NCBI GenBank assembly: GCA_947488845.1
Contig: CANLBM010000001.1
Span: forward strand, 1 to 64,000
Source: an uncultured Sphingomonadaceae bacterium
GTDB taxonomy: Bacteria > Pseudomonadota > Alphaproteobacteria > Sphingomonadales > Sphingomonadaceae
DNA: 64,000 nt
Direction of reading: 5' to 3'
Of the stretch, positions 37,503 through 45,533 are shown piece by piece. Every line of letters starts with the position of its first letter. Position 1 is the stretch's first letter. Under the pieces are notes generated by a model. The model was given only the letters and a program-made list of their open reading frames with translations. It was not told where the DNA came from and did not search any database. A program made the translations under genes and the position numbers.

Positions 37503-38605
37503 CCGATCCAGCTGAAGAAGACCGCGAAAAAGGCGTCGAGTACGATCACCAGAAAAATGGCCTGAACCACGGCAGCGGTTGTCCGCTTGCCGACGTCCTC
37601 GGCATTGCCCTTGACCTGCATGCCCTGATAACAGCCGGTCACGGCGATGATGGCCCCGAATACCGGAGCCTTGACGAGACCGACATAGACGTCGGTCAGC
37701 GGAACCACTTCCCGGATACGGGAGAAAAATGTAGCCGGCGGAATGTCCAGTTCAACCCAGCTCAGCAGGCCGCCGCCGATGATCGCCACCACCGATGCGT
37801 AGAAGCCGAGCAAGGGCAGCATGATCACCGCAGCAAGGAAGCGCGGCAGCACCAGCGCCTCGATCGGCGACACGCCGATGGTGCGCATCGCGTCGATTTC
37901 CTCGGTCAGCTTCATTGTGCCGATCTGCGCGGCAAAGGCCGAGCCGGACCGCCCGGCGACCATGATCGCGGTCATCAGCACGCCCAGCTCGCGGAGCGTC
38001 AGACGGCCGACGAGATTGACGGTGAACACTTCAGCGCCGAATTGGCGCAGCTGCACCGCACCTTGCTGCGCGATCACCAGACCGATCAAAAAGCTCATCA
38101 AGCCGACAATGCCGAGTGCACGGACACCGACGACATCAAAGCGCTGGATCACGGCATTCCATCTTACCCTGCCGGGATGACGGACCAGCCGGAAAAAACC
38201 GACGATGATCGCACCGAAAAATCCGACCAATCCGCTTAACGTCGTAAAGGTAACGGCCGTTGCCTCGCCGACTTCGCTGATCACGCGGATGACCGGGTTG
38301 AGCGGCTCCGGCCGAATATCGGTCGCCTGATCGGCACCGGCAACGGCCGCTATCAGCCGCTGCGCATCGTCATCTGCACCGACGATCTCGGCTTCCATAT
38401 CCCGCGCTGTCCTGTGGACCAGCCATGCGCCCACCGTATCAACATAGCCCGTCTCGGAAATGTCCAGCCGCGTCGCTGCGCCCGCATAGGCGCGCAGACG
38501 TTCGGGCAAGTCGCCGACGCTGGCAATCGAAAGGTCGCCGGAAAAATGCAGCGTAACCGCACCATTTTCGGCTGTCTCTTCGACAAAATCGCTGGGTATC
38601 GACAT
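37493..38605 (-). CDS. mlaE: STAS-MlaE permease fusion
   Basis: The protein has 370 residues from the ATG at 38605; the frame extends to a TTG at 38635 without a ribosome-binding site. Residues about 10-85 form a STAS domain (GDLSIASVGDLPERLRAYAG, then YVDTVGAWLVHR), which is a separate protein, MlaB, in E. coli. Residues 120-370 are the MlaE permease with GLVIAQQGAVQLRQFGAEVF, then ILMTAIMVAGRSGSAFAAQ and GTMKLTEEIDAMRTIGVSP. Fusion of MlaB and MlaE is normal in alphaproteobacteria. It starts the mlaEFD-PqiC-like operon. Confidence 0.92.
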   Translation of the reverse strand: MSIPSDFVEETAENGAVTLHFSGDLSIASVGDLPERLRAYAGAATRLDISETGYVDTVGAWLVHRTARDMEAEIVGADDDAQRLIAAVAGADQATDIRPEPLNPVIRVISEVGEATAVTFTTLSGLVGFFGAIIVGFFRLVRHPGRVRWNAVIQRFDVVGVRALGIVGLMSFLIGLVIAQQGAVQLRQFGAEVFTVNLVGRLTLRELGVLMTAIMVAGRSGSAFAAQIGTMKLTEEIDAMRTIGVSPIEALVLPRFLAAVIMLPLLGFYASVVAIIGGGLLSWVELDIPPATFFSRIREVVPLTDVYVGLVKAPVFGAIIAVTGCYQGMQVKGNAEDVGKRTTAAVVQAIFLVIVLDAFFAVFFSWIGWN

Positions 38606-38720
38606 CGCCTCTATAGGTGACCGAAATTGCGACAAAGCTCAAGAGATTAAACTGCTCAAATATTTGGTGCTTTCTCAGCCTGACTGCTAAGGACGGCGCG
38701 AACAGGAATTTCGGGACCGC

Positions 38721-39392
38721 ATGCAGAAAATATCACTTTACGACATGGACCGCACGATCACGGTGCGCGGGACCTATACGCCGTTCCTGTTTCATATGGC
38801 CTTTGCCAGAGCGCCGTGGCGGCTGGTGTTTCTGCCGATCCTGCCGTTCGGCTTCATCGCCTACGGGCTCAAGCTGATCAGCCGCGGGCGACTGAAAACC
38901 TTCAACCAGCAGATGCTGCTCGGCAGCGGTCCGCAACTGTCGGCATTGCAACCGCATATCGAGCGTTTTGCCGACAAGGTCCTGCGCTCCAACCGTCACA
39001 AAAAGGCAATCGAGCAGATCGAGGTGGATCGCGCGGACGGGCGCAAGCTGGTGCTGGTTACCGCATCCTATGAACTTTACGCCGAAGCCATAGCCCGCCG
39101 TCTGGGATTTGATCATCTGATCGGCACGCAGCTGGTGGTCGACAACGAAGGACGCGTGTTGCCGCAGATCATCGGCGAGAATTGCTATGACGACGCCAAG
39201 ATCGGCCGGATCGAAGCGCTGTTCGCCAGCCAGGGATGGCAGCGCTCCCAATCCCATGTCCGAGCCTATTCCGACCATGTCAGCGACCAGGCGATGCTGG
39301 AATTTGCCGACGAGGCGATAGCCACGACCCCGACCCCCAAATTGCGCCGTCTGGCGGAGCAGCGCGGCTGGAAAATCGTCGACTGGCGCTGA
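38721..39392 (+). CDS. HAD-IB family phosphatase
   Basis: This 223-residue protein has the HAD nucleophile motif LYDMDRT (the two Asp at 8 and 10), VLVTASYELYAEAIA as motif II with Thr, and AYSDHVSDQAMLEFAD as the acidic motif. It is of the SerB/HAD-IB type that dephosphorylates small metabolites, perhaps a phospholipid-head or sugar phosphate. A hydrophobic stretch at 32-52 (RLVFLPILPFGFIAYGLKLI) suggests membrane association, as in related proteins. It is divergent from mlaE, so a lipid-linked substrate is conceivable but not shown. Confidence 0.8.
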   Translation: MQKISLYDMDRTITVRGTYTPFLFHMAFARAPWRLVFLPILPFGFIAYGLKLISRGRLKTFNQQMLLGSGPQLSALQPHIERFADKVLRSNRHKKAIEQIEVDRADGRKLVLVTASYELYAEAIARRLGFDHLIGTQLVVDNEGRVLPQIIGENCYDDAKIGRIEALFASQGWQRSQSHVRAYSDHVSDQAMLEFADEAIATTPTPKLRRLAEQRGWKIVDWR

Positions 39393-39536
39393 TCCGGCCG
39401 AGACCGAAAGCCTTGGAGCGAAGATGAGAAACTGATTTTGCCATGCCCGACAACCCAATTTCTGTGGACAGCCGGACGACGATGAACCAAATGAACCGGA
39501 TTACCGACCACCAGACCCATGCTGAGATAAACTGAC

Positions 39537-40103
39537 ATGCCATTCACGAAGCTGCTCGTACCCACCTATACACAAATGCTGAAAGCGCTCGCCAGCTGGC
39601 TGGAGAAGGCGCAGGCACAATTGCCTGACGCTGATTCGAATGCGCTGCTGTCTGCGCGCCTCGCGCCCGATATGTTCCCCCTGTCCACCCAGATTCGCTT
39701 TGTCTGCGTACAAGCACAAGAGGCGGTGTTCCGGCTGAAGGGAGAGGCGTTCCCCGCTTCGCTCGGCGAGCTTGTCGATGAAGGACGCAATGCGGGAGAA
39801 CAGCCCGGATCGCTCGCGGATGCAAAGGCGCGGATTGAGGAGACCGTTGCACTGCTGGAGGCCCTAAGCCCCGACGCGCTGGATAAAGATCCGGGCGAAG
39901 CGATCGCGCACGAACTGCCAAACGGCATGGTGCTTGACCTCACCGCGGAGCAATATGCCCGCGACTGGGCGCTCGGCCAGTTCTATTTCCACCTCATGAC
40001 CGCCTATGCGATCTTGCGCAGTGAAGGGGTCGAACTCGGCAAAGCCGATTATATTCCGCACATGTTTCCCTATATTCGGGCCGGTACGATACCGAAAGGT
40101 TGA
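39537..40103 (+). CDS. DUF1993-family protein
   Basis: This 188-residue protein has the DUF1993 outline: a start LLVPTYTQMLKALASWLEKA, then DMFPLSTQIRFVCVQAQEAV and a late FYFHLMTAYAILRSEGVELG with KADYIPHM. The family is related to DinB-like four-helix bundles and its function is not known. It lies alone between the phosphatase and a GreA/B-like gene. No strong ribosome-binding site is seen before the ATG. Confidence 0.85.
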   Translation: MPFTKLLVPTYTQMLKALASWLEKAQAQLPDADSNALLSARLAPDMFPLSTQIRFVCVQAQEAVFRLKGEAFPASLGELVDEGRNAGEQPGSLADAKARIEETVALLEALSPDALDKDPGEAIAHELPNGMVLDLTAEQYARDWALGQFYFHLMTAYAILRSEGVELGKADYIPHMFPYIRAGTIPKG

Positions 40104-40168
40104 TGACCGGGCTGCAGGACGCCACCATATAGTTGACAGTCCGGCGCATCCATCGCAGGTGGCGCGGC

Positions 40169-40378
40169 ATGGCAATTATCGCAACCATCATGAACAGCGC
40201 CACCGGTCAGCCGATCCAGAAGATGACCTTTGGCCGCATGCCCAAACCCTGGGCCTCCTTCAGCCTCGAGAGTGGCGAGCTGGTCACTGCCGAGCGGATC
40301 GACGTCGGCACGCCGGCGCATGGCAAATTTGTAGCGCCGGTCTCTATCTGGGTAACCCCCAGGCCAGCCAAAGCCTGA
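40169..40378 (+). CDS. Small hypothetical protein
   Basis: The frame runs from the ATG at 40169 to 40378, giving 69 residues (MAIIATIMNSATGQPIQKMT and onward); it is open back to 40133. Its codons favour G/C at the third position, as real genes here do, and it ends three bases before the GreA/B-like gene, which suggests an operon. It is beta-rich with no signal peptide or cysteines. No family is recognised. Confidence 0.45.
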   Translation: MAIIATIMNSATGQPIQKMTFGRMPKPWASFSLESGELVTAERIDVGTPAHGKFVAPVSIWVTPRPAKA

Positions 40379-40381
40379 GCA

Positions 40382-40858
40382 ATGAGCGTTGCTTTCCGCA
40401 GAGAAGGTGATGACGAGCATCTCGAACCCAAGTTCGAGCATCCGATTCCTGTCGGCCCCAATCTGGTTACGGCGCGCGGATTGCAAATGATCAAGGACCG
40501 CGTCGCCGAATTGCAGGCAAAGGTTGCGGCGCTGACCGACGAGGTTGCCCTCAAGATCGCCAAACGCGACTTGCGCTACTGGAACACAAGACAATCGACC
40601 GCCGAACAACCCCCGGTGCCCACTGGCGAAAAGGTCGAATTTGGCACCCGAGTGACCTTCCTGCTCAACGACAAAGAGAAAATACTCTCGCTGGTCGGGG
40701 ACGACGAAGCCGATCCAGCCAGCGCGCTGGTATCCTTTTCTGCGCCGATCAGCCGGGCGCTGATGGGACTCAAGGTCGGCGACTATGGTGATTTTGCTGG
40801 CAAGGAGGATGCGATTGAGATCCTGTCGATCAAAGTAATTTCGAACAAGACCGGTTAA
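40382..40858 (+). CDS. GreA/GreB-family transcription factor
   Basis: This 158-residue protein starts MSVAFRREGDDEHLEPKFEH and has PNLVTARGLQMIKDRVAELQ, the opening of a coiled-coil like that of GreA/GreB. A C-terminal barrel follows (VSFSAPISRALMGLKVGDYG). It lacks the full length of the Gre coiled coil and belongs to the Gre-like group seen in many alphaproteobacteria next to true GreA. It would act on paused RNA polymerase, though activity has to be assumed from family only. Confidence 0.8.
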   Translation: MSVAFRREGDDEHLEPKFEHPIPVGPNLVTARGLQMIKDRVAELQAKVAALTDEVALKIAKRDLRYWNTRQSTAEQPPVPTGEKVEFGTRVTFLLNDKEKILSLVGDDEADPASALVSFSAPISRALMGLKVGDYGDFAGKEDAIEILSIKVISNKTG

Positions 40859-41013
40859 ATCACGGCACCTGCCGTCAATCCCGAAAGCCAAGGCGACGAT
40901 TATATGCCAAAGCCAGCAGAAATCGGAAAACCAGCAGGCATATTGGCAAAAAGACTTATGCAATCCGAAAATTTTTCATACGCCTATCACAATCCACATT
41001 TTGGGAGCAGTTC

Positions 41014-41634
41014 ATGTCGCTAACACTTTTTCACTCGCCGGGCACACGCTCCATCCGCGCCTTATGGCTGCTCGAGGAAATGGGCCTGCCCTATGAATTG
41101 AAGAGCATCAAATATGACGGTGCCTATTTCGCATCCGATGACTTTCGGGCGATCAATCCGATGGGCAAAGTTCCGGCCCTTCACGACAACGGTGAGCTGA
41201 TCGTCGAATCGACCGCGATCATGGAATATCTGATGCAACGCTGCGGTCCGACACCCCTCTCGATTGCGCCGGACAACCCGGAATATGCCGCCTATCTGCA
41301 ATGGCTGCATATGGCGGAAGCCGGCATGGCCAGCTACATCGCGGTGAGTTTTGGCCATAGCTTTGGCAAGGCCCCCTACAAGGTCACCGATGAATTTGAC
41401 GCTTATTGCCGTTTCCAGATAACAAAGGCTTTGGAAATGCTCGAGTCGCGGCTGGAAGGCAGGGACTATCTATTGAGCAGCGGTTTCAGCGCGGCGGACA
41501 TATCCCTCGGCTATACATTGTTCTTCGCAAAGGCTTGTACCGGTACAAAATTCACCGAAACCGTGGGCACATATTTCAGTCGACTGTGCGCGCGTCCGGC
41601 CTGTCAAAAGGCAATGGCAGACCTGCCGAAATAA
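41014..41634 (+). CDS. Glutathione S-transferase family protein
   Basis: This 206-residue protein has the GST thioredoxin-like N-domain (LFHSPGTRSIRALWLLEEM, with a Ser at the usual active position, then NPMGKVPALHDNGELIVEST) and a helical C-domain (FSAADISLGYTLFFAKACTG). It would conjugate glutathione to small electrophiles or act as a reductase. GGGAG lies six bases upstream of the ATG. It is alone and convergent with the PLP enzyme, with a terminator between. Confidence 0.9.
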   Translation: MSLTLFHSPGTRSIRALWLLEEMGLPYELKSIKYDGAYFASDDFRAINPMGKVPALHDNGELIVESTAIMEYLMQRCGPTPLSIAPDNPEYAAYLQWLHMAEAGMASYIAVSFGHSFGKAPYKVTDEFDAYCRFQITKALEMLESRLEGRDYLLSSGFSAADISLGYTLFFAKACTGTKFTETVGTYFSRLCARPACQKAMADLPK

Positions 41635-41795
41635 CCAGCGAGCTATTGGTCGCCAAGGCCAAAAGCCAGCCTATCGGCAGGTGAGCGCATGTGGCTTTCA
41701 AGGGCGAACAATTAGAGTCCGATTTATACAATCCAACCGGGACTAGTTTTGCTATTGAAAAGCTTGAAACGATATTTGCGACCCGTCGTTTCAAC

Positions 41796-41829
41796 GCCCC
41801 GTCGACCACCCCGGTCGGCGGGGCTTTTT
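41796..41829 (+). terminator. Intrinsic terminator after GST region
   Basis: A 12-base-pair stem (arms 41796-41807 and 41813-41824, with one G-U pair) with a five-base loop is followed by TTTTT at 41825-41829. It lies 162 bases after the GST stop, so it ends either that transcript or a short RNA from the gap. It has no T-run on the other strand, so it does not serve the opposing PLP-enzyme gene. Confidence 0.85.
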
Positions 41830-41871
41830 ATGTGAGCGATGTCCGGCTCTACGACCGGTCGCGGCTTCCAC

Positions 41872-43197
41872 TCAAACCGCCGCCAGTGCCTGGTCAAAAT
41901 CGGCGATCAGATCGTCCGGGTCTTCGACACCGATGGAAATCCGTACCAGATTGTCGGTGATACCCAGCGCGGCGCGGCGTTCGTCGGGGACCGAGATATG
42001 GGTCATTGCGGCGGGTAGACTGGCCAGCGTTTCGGTGCCGCCGAGGCTGACCGCGAGCTTGGCGATTTTCATTGCGTCGAGGAAACGGAAGGCTTCCGCC
42101 TCGCCGCCCTTGATGAAGACCGAGAAGGTGGAACCGGCGCCGCTGCAATGGCGGGCGTAAATATCCTTCTGGCGCGCGTCCTCGATGAAGCCGAGATAGC
42201 CGAGGCCGTCGACCTTGGGATGGTCGCGCAGGAAGGCACAGACCTTCTCGGCATTTTCGCCGGCCCGGGTCATGCGCAATTCCAGCGTCTCGAGACTGCG
42301 CATCAGCATCCAAGCGGTATTGGGATCGCAGATCGTGCCGATCGTGTTCCGGATAGCGCGGATCGGATCCATATGGGCCTTGCTGCCGAGCACGCCGCCG
42401 GCGACCAGATCGCTGTGGCCGCCGACATATTTGGTCAGGCTGTAGATGACGATATCCGCGCCATGTTTGAGCGGCTGCTGCCAGAGCGGGCCGAGGAAGG
42501 TGTTGTCGATGGCGATTGGTGGCGCGCCGTCCTTGCCAAAGACTTGCGCGCGAGCATGGGCAACGCCTTCGATGTCAACCAGCGCGTTGGTCGGATTGGC
42601 CGGGCTCTCCAGATAGATGATCGCCACTTTGCCGCCATTGGCAGCAGCCTGCGCCTTGGCCTGCTCGAGCATCACGGCAATCTCTGCCGGTGTCGCACCG
42701 GCAGGAAAGTCGAGGAAGGTCACACCGAAGCGGCCAAGGATTTTGTTGATCAGCGTTTCGGTCGCGGCATAGAGTGGTCCGCTGTGGACAACGACATCGC
42801 CCTGGTTGACATTGGCCAGCAACACCGTGGTGATCGCCGACATGCCGCTGGAAAATACCAGAGCATCCTCGGCTTCGTCCCAGATGCTCAGCCGGTCTTC
42901 GAGAATCTCCTGATTGGGGCCGTTGAAGCGCGAATAGACGAGACCGTCCGAACCGCCCGGGCGCTTGCCGGTGATGCCTTCAAAAAAGCGCTTGCCGGCC
43001 GCGGCATTTTCAAAGGCAAAGGTCGAGGTCAGGAAGATCGGCGGCTTGAGCGCGCCTTCGGACAGCTCCGGATCATAGCCGTGCCCCATCATCAGTGTCG
43101 CCGGCTTCAGCTTGCGTCCGCCAATTCTTTCGATCGGCGCCTTCGGCATCCGGCGCGTAACCGGCACTGCCGCCGTCGGATCATTTTGCTTTGCCAT
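41872..43197 (-). CDS. Cystathionine gamma-synthase family PLP enzyme
   Basis: This 441-residue protein is a Cys/Met-metabolism PLP enzyme. The PLP lysine is K256 in IYSLTKYVGGHSD, and GLVYSRFNGPNQEILEDRL, VFSSGMSAITTVL and IAIDNTFLGPLWQQPL are typical. The N-terminal 40 residues are longer than in MetB/MetC. Members include cystathionine gamma-synthase, gamma-lyase and methionine gamma-lyase, which cannot be told apart here. The DASS symporter lies upstream on the same strand with a 49-base gap. Confidence 0.9.
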   Translation of the reverse strand: MAKQNDPTAAVPVTRRMPKAPIERIGGRKLKPATLMMGHGYDPELSEGALKPPIFLTSTFAFENAAAGKRFFEGITGKRPGGSDGLVYSRFNGPNQEILEDRLSIWDEAEDALVFSSGMSAITTVLLANVNQGDVVVHSGPLYAATETLINKILGRFGVTFLDFPAGATPAEIAVMLEQAKAQAAANGGKVAIIYLESPANPTNALVDIEGVAHARAQVFGKDGAPPIAIDNTFLGPLWQQPLKHGADIVIYSLTKYVGGHSDLVAGGVLGSKAHMDPIRAIRNTIGTICDPNTAWMLMRSLETLELRMTRAGENAEKVCAFLRDHPKVDGLGYLGFIEDARQKDIYARHCSGAGSTFSVFIKGGEAEAFRFLDAMKIAKLAVSLGGTETLASLPAAMTHISVPDERRAALGITDNLVRISIGVEDPDDLIADFDQALAAV

Positions 43198-43246
43198 ATT
43201 CTATCTCTCCACAGCGATGAATTTGGGTGGACTCATGCCTCAAAAA

Positions 43247-44653
43247 CTAACTGGTTACAACGGAAACCAACCACACGCAGCCGATTATGATCGGGACGCC
43301 CGCGAGATCGAGCAACAGGCCCGATTTCAGCATTTTCGGCAGTTCGATATGGCCGGTCGACCAGGCAATCGCATTGGGTCCGGTGCCGCTGGGCAGCATG
43401 AAGCCCCAGCTTGCCGCCATCGCGGCCGGGACGGCGAGCAACACCGGATCGACTCCGGTGGCAAGGATCAGGCTGGCGACCACCGGCATGATCCCGCTGG
43501 CGGTTGCGACATTGGAGGCGAATTCGGTGACCAGGATGACCAGCGCGACCAGCGCGATGGCGATGACCAACACCGGCACCGACCGCAGCGGCTCAAGCGC
43601 GCCGCCCAGCCAATCCGCCAGCCCGGATTCGATGATTCCTGCGGCCAGTGCGAGGCCGCCGCCGAACAGCATGATCACGCCCCATGGCGCCTTGTCGGCT
43701 TCGTCCCAGTTGAGCAGCCGGCGCCCGGTGCCGTCGGGCAGCGCGAAGAGCAGCAGTCCGCCGAAAATGGCGATGCTGCCATCGTGCAGCGCGCCTTCCG
43801 GAAAGATCGCTTTTAGTTGCGGCAGGAACAGCCAGCCGAGCACGACGATCGCGACGACCGGGACGAGGCGTTTTTCCGGCACGCTCCACGGCCCCGGCGA
43901 ACCGATGGCCCGCTTTGCCTTGACCCCGTCGAAACTGTGCTGCCCGACTTTTTGCACGGCAATCAGGATAGCAGCGAGAACCGGGATACCGATGACCACG
44001 ATCGGGATGCCGAATTTCAGCCAGCTGAGAAAATTGAGGTTCATGCCCAGGGTCTTGTTGATCAGGCCAGCGGCAATCGCGTTGGTCGGGCTGCCGACAA
44101 GAGTCCCCAGGCCGCCGATCGATGCGGCAAAGGCCACGCCCATGATCAGCGCTCCGGCAAAACCGTCGGTCTCGCCATCCCTGACCCCGCCGGCGACCAG
44201 TACCGCCAGCGCGATCGGGATCATGATCAGGGTCGAGGACGTGTTGGAAATCAGCATGCTGAGCAGTGCGGTCGCAATCATGAAGGCGAATAATATGCCC
44301 CAGGCGGTCTTGCCCGACAGGCCGATAATCGCCAGCGCCAGACGCTTGTGCAGGCCGACCCGCTCGATCGCCAGCGCCAGAAAGGCGCCGCCGAGGATGA
44401 GGAAAAGGATCGGCGAATAATATTGGCTGGCGGTTTCGTTGACCGACATGACATCCATTGTCGGCAGCGCGAGAAACGGCAGCAACGCGGTGGCGGTCAG
44501 CGGGATCGCCTGGGTCATCCACCAGGTCGCCATCAGCAGGGTCAGCGCGGCAACGTGCCAGGCGGGGGTCGACATGGCTTCCGGAGCCGGAACCAGCAGC
44601 ATGGTGACAAACCCGGCAAGTCCTGCCCATAGACCGATGCGTTGTGCGTTCAT
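43247..44653 (-). CDS. DASS-family anion symporter
   Basis: The protein has 468 residues from the ATG at 44653 (AGGAG five bases upstream; frame open to 44698). It is a Na+-coupled SLC13/DASS carrier for dicarboxylates or sulfate. The paired SNT-like motifs are visible: LISNTSSTLIMIPIALAV and TEFASNVATASGIMPVVASL, followed by AAMAASWGFMLPSGTGPNAI. Eleven or more helices are expected. Next to a sulfur-amino-acid enzyme, sulfate or a sulfur compound is possible, but dicarboxylate transport is equally likely. Confidence 0.85.
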   Translation of the reverse strand: MNAQRIGLWAGLAGFVTMLLVPAPEAMSTPAWHVAALTLLMATWWMTQAIPLTATALLPFLALPTMDVMSVNETASQYYSPILFLILGGAFLALAIERVGLHKRLALAIIGLSGKTAWGILFAFMIATALLSMLISNTSSTLIMIPIALAVLVAGGVRDGETDGFAGALIMGVAFAASIGGLGTLVGSPTNAIAAGLINKTLGMNLNFLSWLKFGIPIVVIGIPVLAAILIAVQKVGQHSFDGVKAKRAIGSPGPWSVPEKRLVPVVAIVVLGWLFLPQLKAIFPEGALHDGSIAIFGGLLLFALPDGTGRRLLNWDEADKAPWGVIMLFGGGLALAAGIIESGLADWLGGALEPLRSVPVLVIAIALVALVILVTEFASNVATASGIMPVVASLILATGVDPVLLAVPAAMAASWGFMLPSGTGPNAIAWSTGHIELPKMLKSGLLLDLAGVPIIIGCVWLVSVVTS

Positions 44654-44771
44654 GCCCTCTCCTGTTCCCCCGTTCTGCCAGTCTCCGCTGGCGTGCAAAC
44701 CGACTGGTCTTTCCTAGAGGCCAGATTGGTTTGGGCCCCAGCCTTCGCTGGGGTGACGGCGGAAATCAATA

Positions 44772-45533
44772 TTATTCCGCAAGGCCGATCAGCGAAATCT
44801 GCCTGCCATAGCCCGCTTCCCCGCGATGGCAGGAGCGGCGATAGCTGAAGTAGCGGTCTTCGTTGGCATAGGTGTCCAGGCCGAGTTTATCGATGCGGGT
44901 GATGCCTTCCCGGTCCAGTCGGGCGGCGACATATTCTTCAATATCAAACTGGAAATGATCCGGCCTGCCTGCCGCGAAAAAGCGGTCATTGGCTGAATCA
45001 GAATCGACAAAACGCGAGCGGAAGACCGCATCGACTTCATAGCTGACCTGTGCAATGCACGGACCAATGGCGCAGGCGATATTGTCACGATCCGCACCGA
45101 GCTTTTCCATCGCAGCGATGACATTGTCGGTGACACCGGCAAGCGCGCCTTTCCATCCGGCGTGGGCCGCACCGATGACGCGGGCTCCTGAATCGTGAAA
45201 CAGAACCGGCACGCAGTCGGCGGTCAATATGCCGAGCAGCAGATTGGGCCGGTTGGTAACCATGGCATCGGCCTGCGGCCGCTGGTCGAGCGGCAGCGGT
45301 GCGGTCACGGTCACGACCTCGGCGCTGTGGATCTGGTGCACGGTGACCAGTTCGCTACCCGGGAGCACGCCTTCCGTTGCCAGCCGCCGGTTGGCCATGA
45401 TCGCCTCGCGGTCATCATCGCTGCCGAGACCGATGTTCAGCCCGGCGTAAATGCCTTCCGAAACACCCCCTGCCCGGCCGAGAAAGCCATGGGCCGCGCC
45501 ACCCAGCAGGGAAGACGTGCTGATATCAAGCAA
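44772..45533 (-). CDS. pgeF: PgeF/YfiH-family multicopper-like oxidoreductase
   Basis: The protein has about 253 residues if it starts at the TTG at 45533, just inside the pepN stop region; the frame is open to 45596. Metal-ligand motifs are TVHQIHSAEV, ILTADCVPVLFHDSG and GAAHAGWKGAL, then a late YFSYRRSCHRGEAGY. YfiH proteins were called laccases; E. coli PgeF corrects misincorporated amino acids in peptidoglycan, and other members act on purine nucleosides. No ribosome-binding site is visible, consistent with coupling to pepN. Confidence 0.85.
   Translation of the reverse strand: MLDISTSSLLGGAAHGFLGRAGGVSEGIYAGLNIGLGSDDDREAIMANRRLATEGVLPGSELVTVHQIHSAEVVTVTAPLPLDQRPQADAMVTNRPNLLLGILTADCVPVLFHDSGARVIGAAHAGWKGALAGVTDNVIAAMEKLGADRDNIACAIGPCIAQVSYEVDAVFRSRFVDSDSANDRFFAAGRPDHFQFDIEEYVAARLDREGITRIDKLGLDTYANEDRYFSYRRSCHRGEAGYGRQISLIGLAE

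Noticed and set aside
39443..39535. 30-codon frame before the DUF1993 gene
   Set aside because: No ribosome-binding site and no recognisable sequence; its end just before the next ATG may be chance.
40070..40963. 297-residue minus-strand frame
   Set aside because: It spans the GreA/B-like gene, a small gene and the end of the DUF1993 gene on the other strand; no domain or start signal.
43198..43246. Possible SAM-type riboswitch before the PLP enzyme
   Set aside because: The gap is only 49 bases and shows no riboswitch-like structure or terminator.
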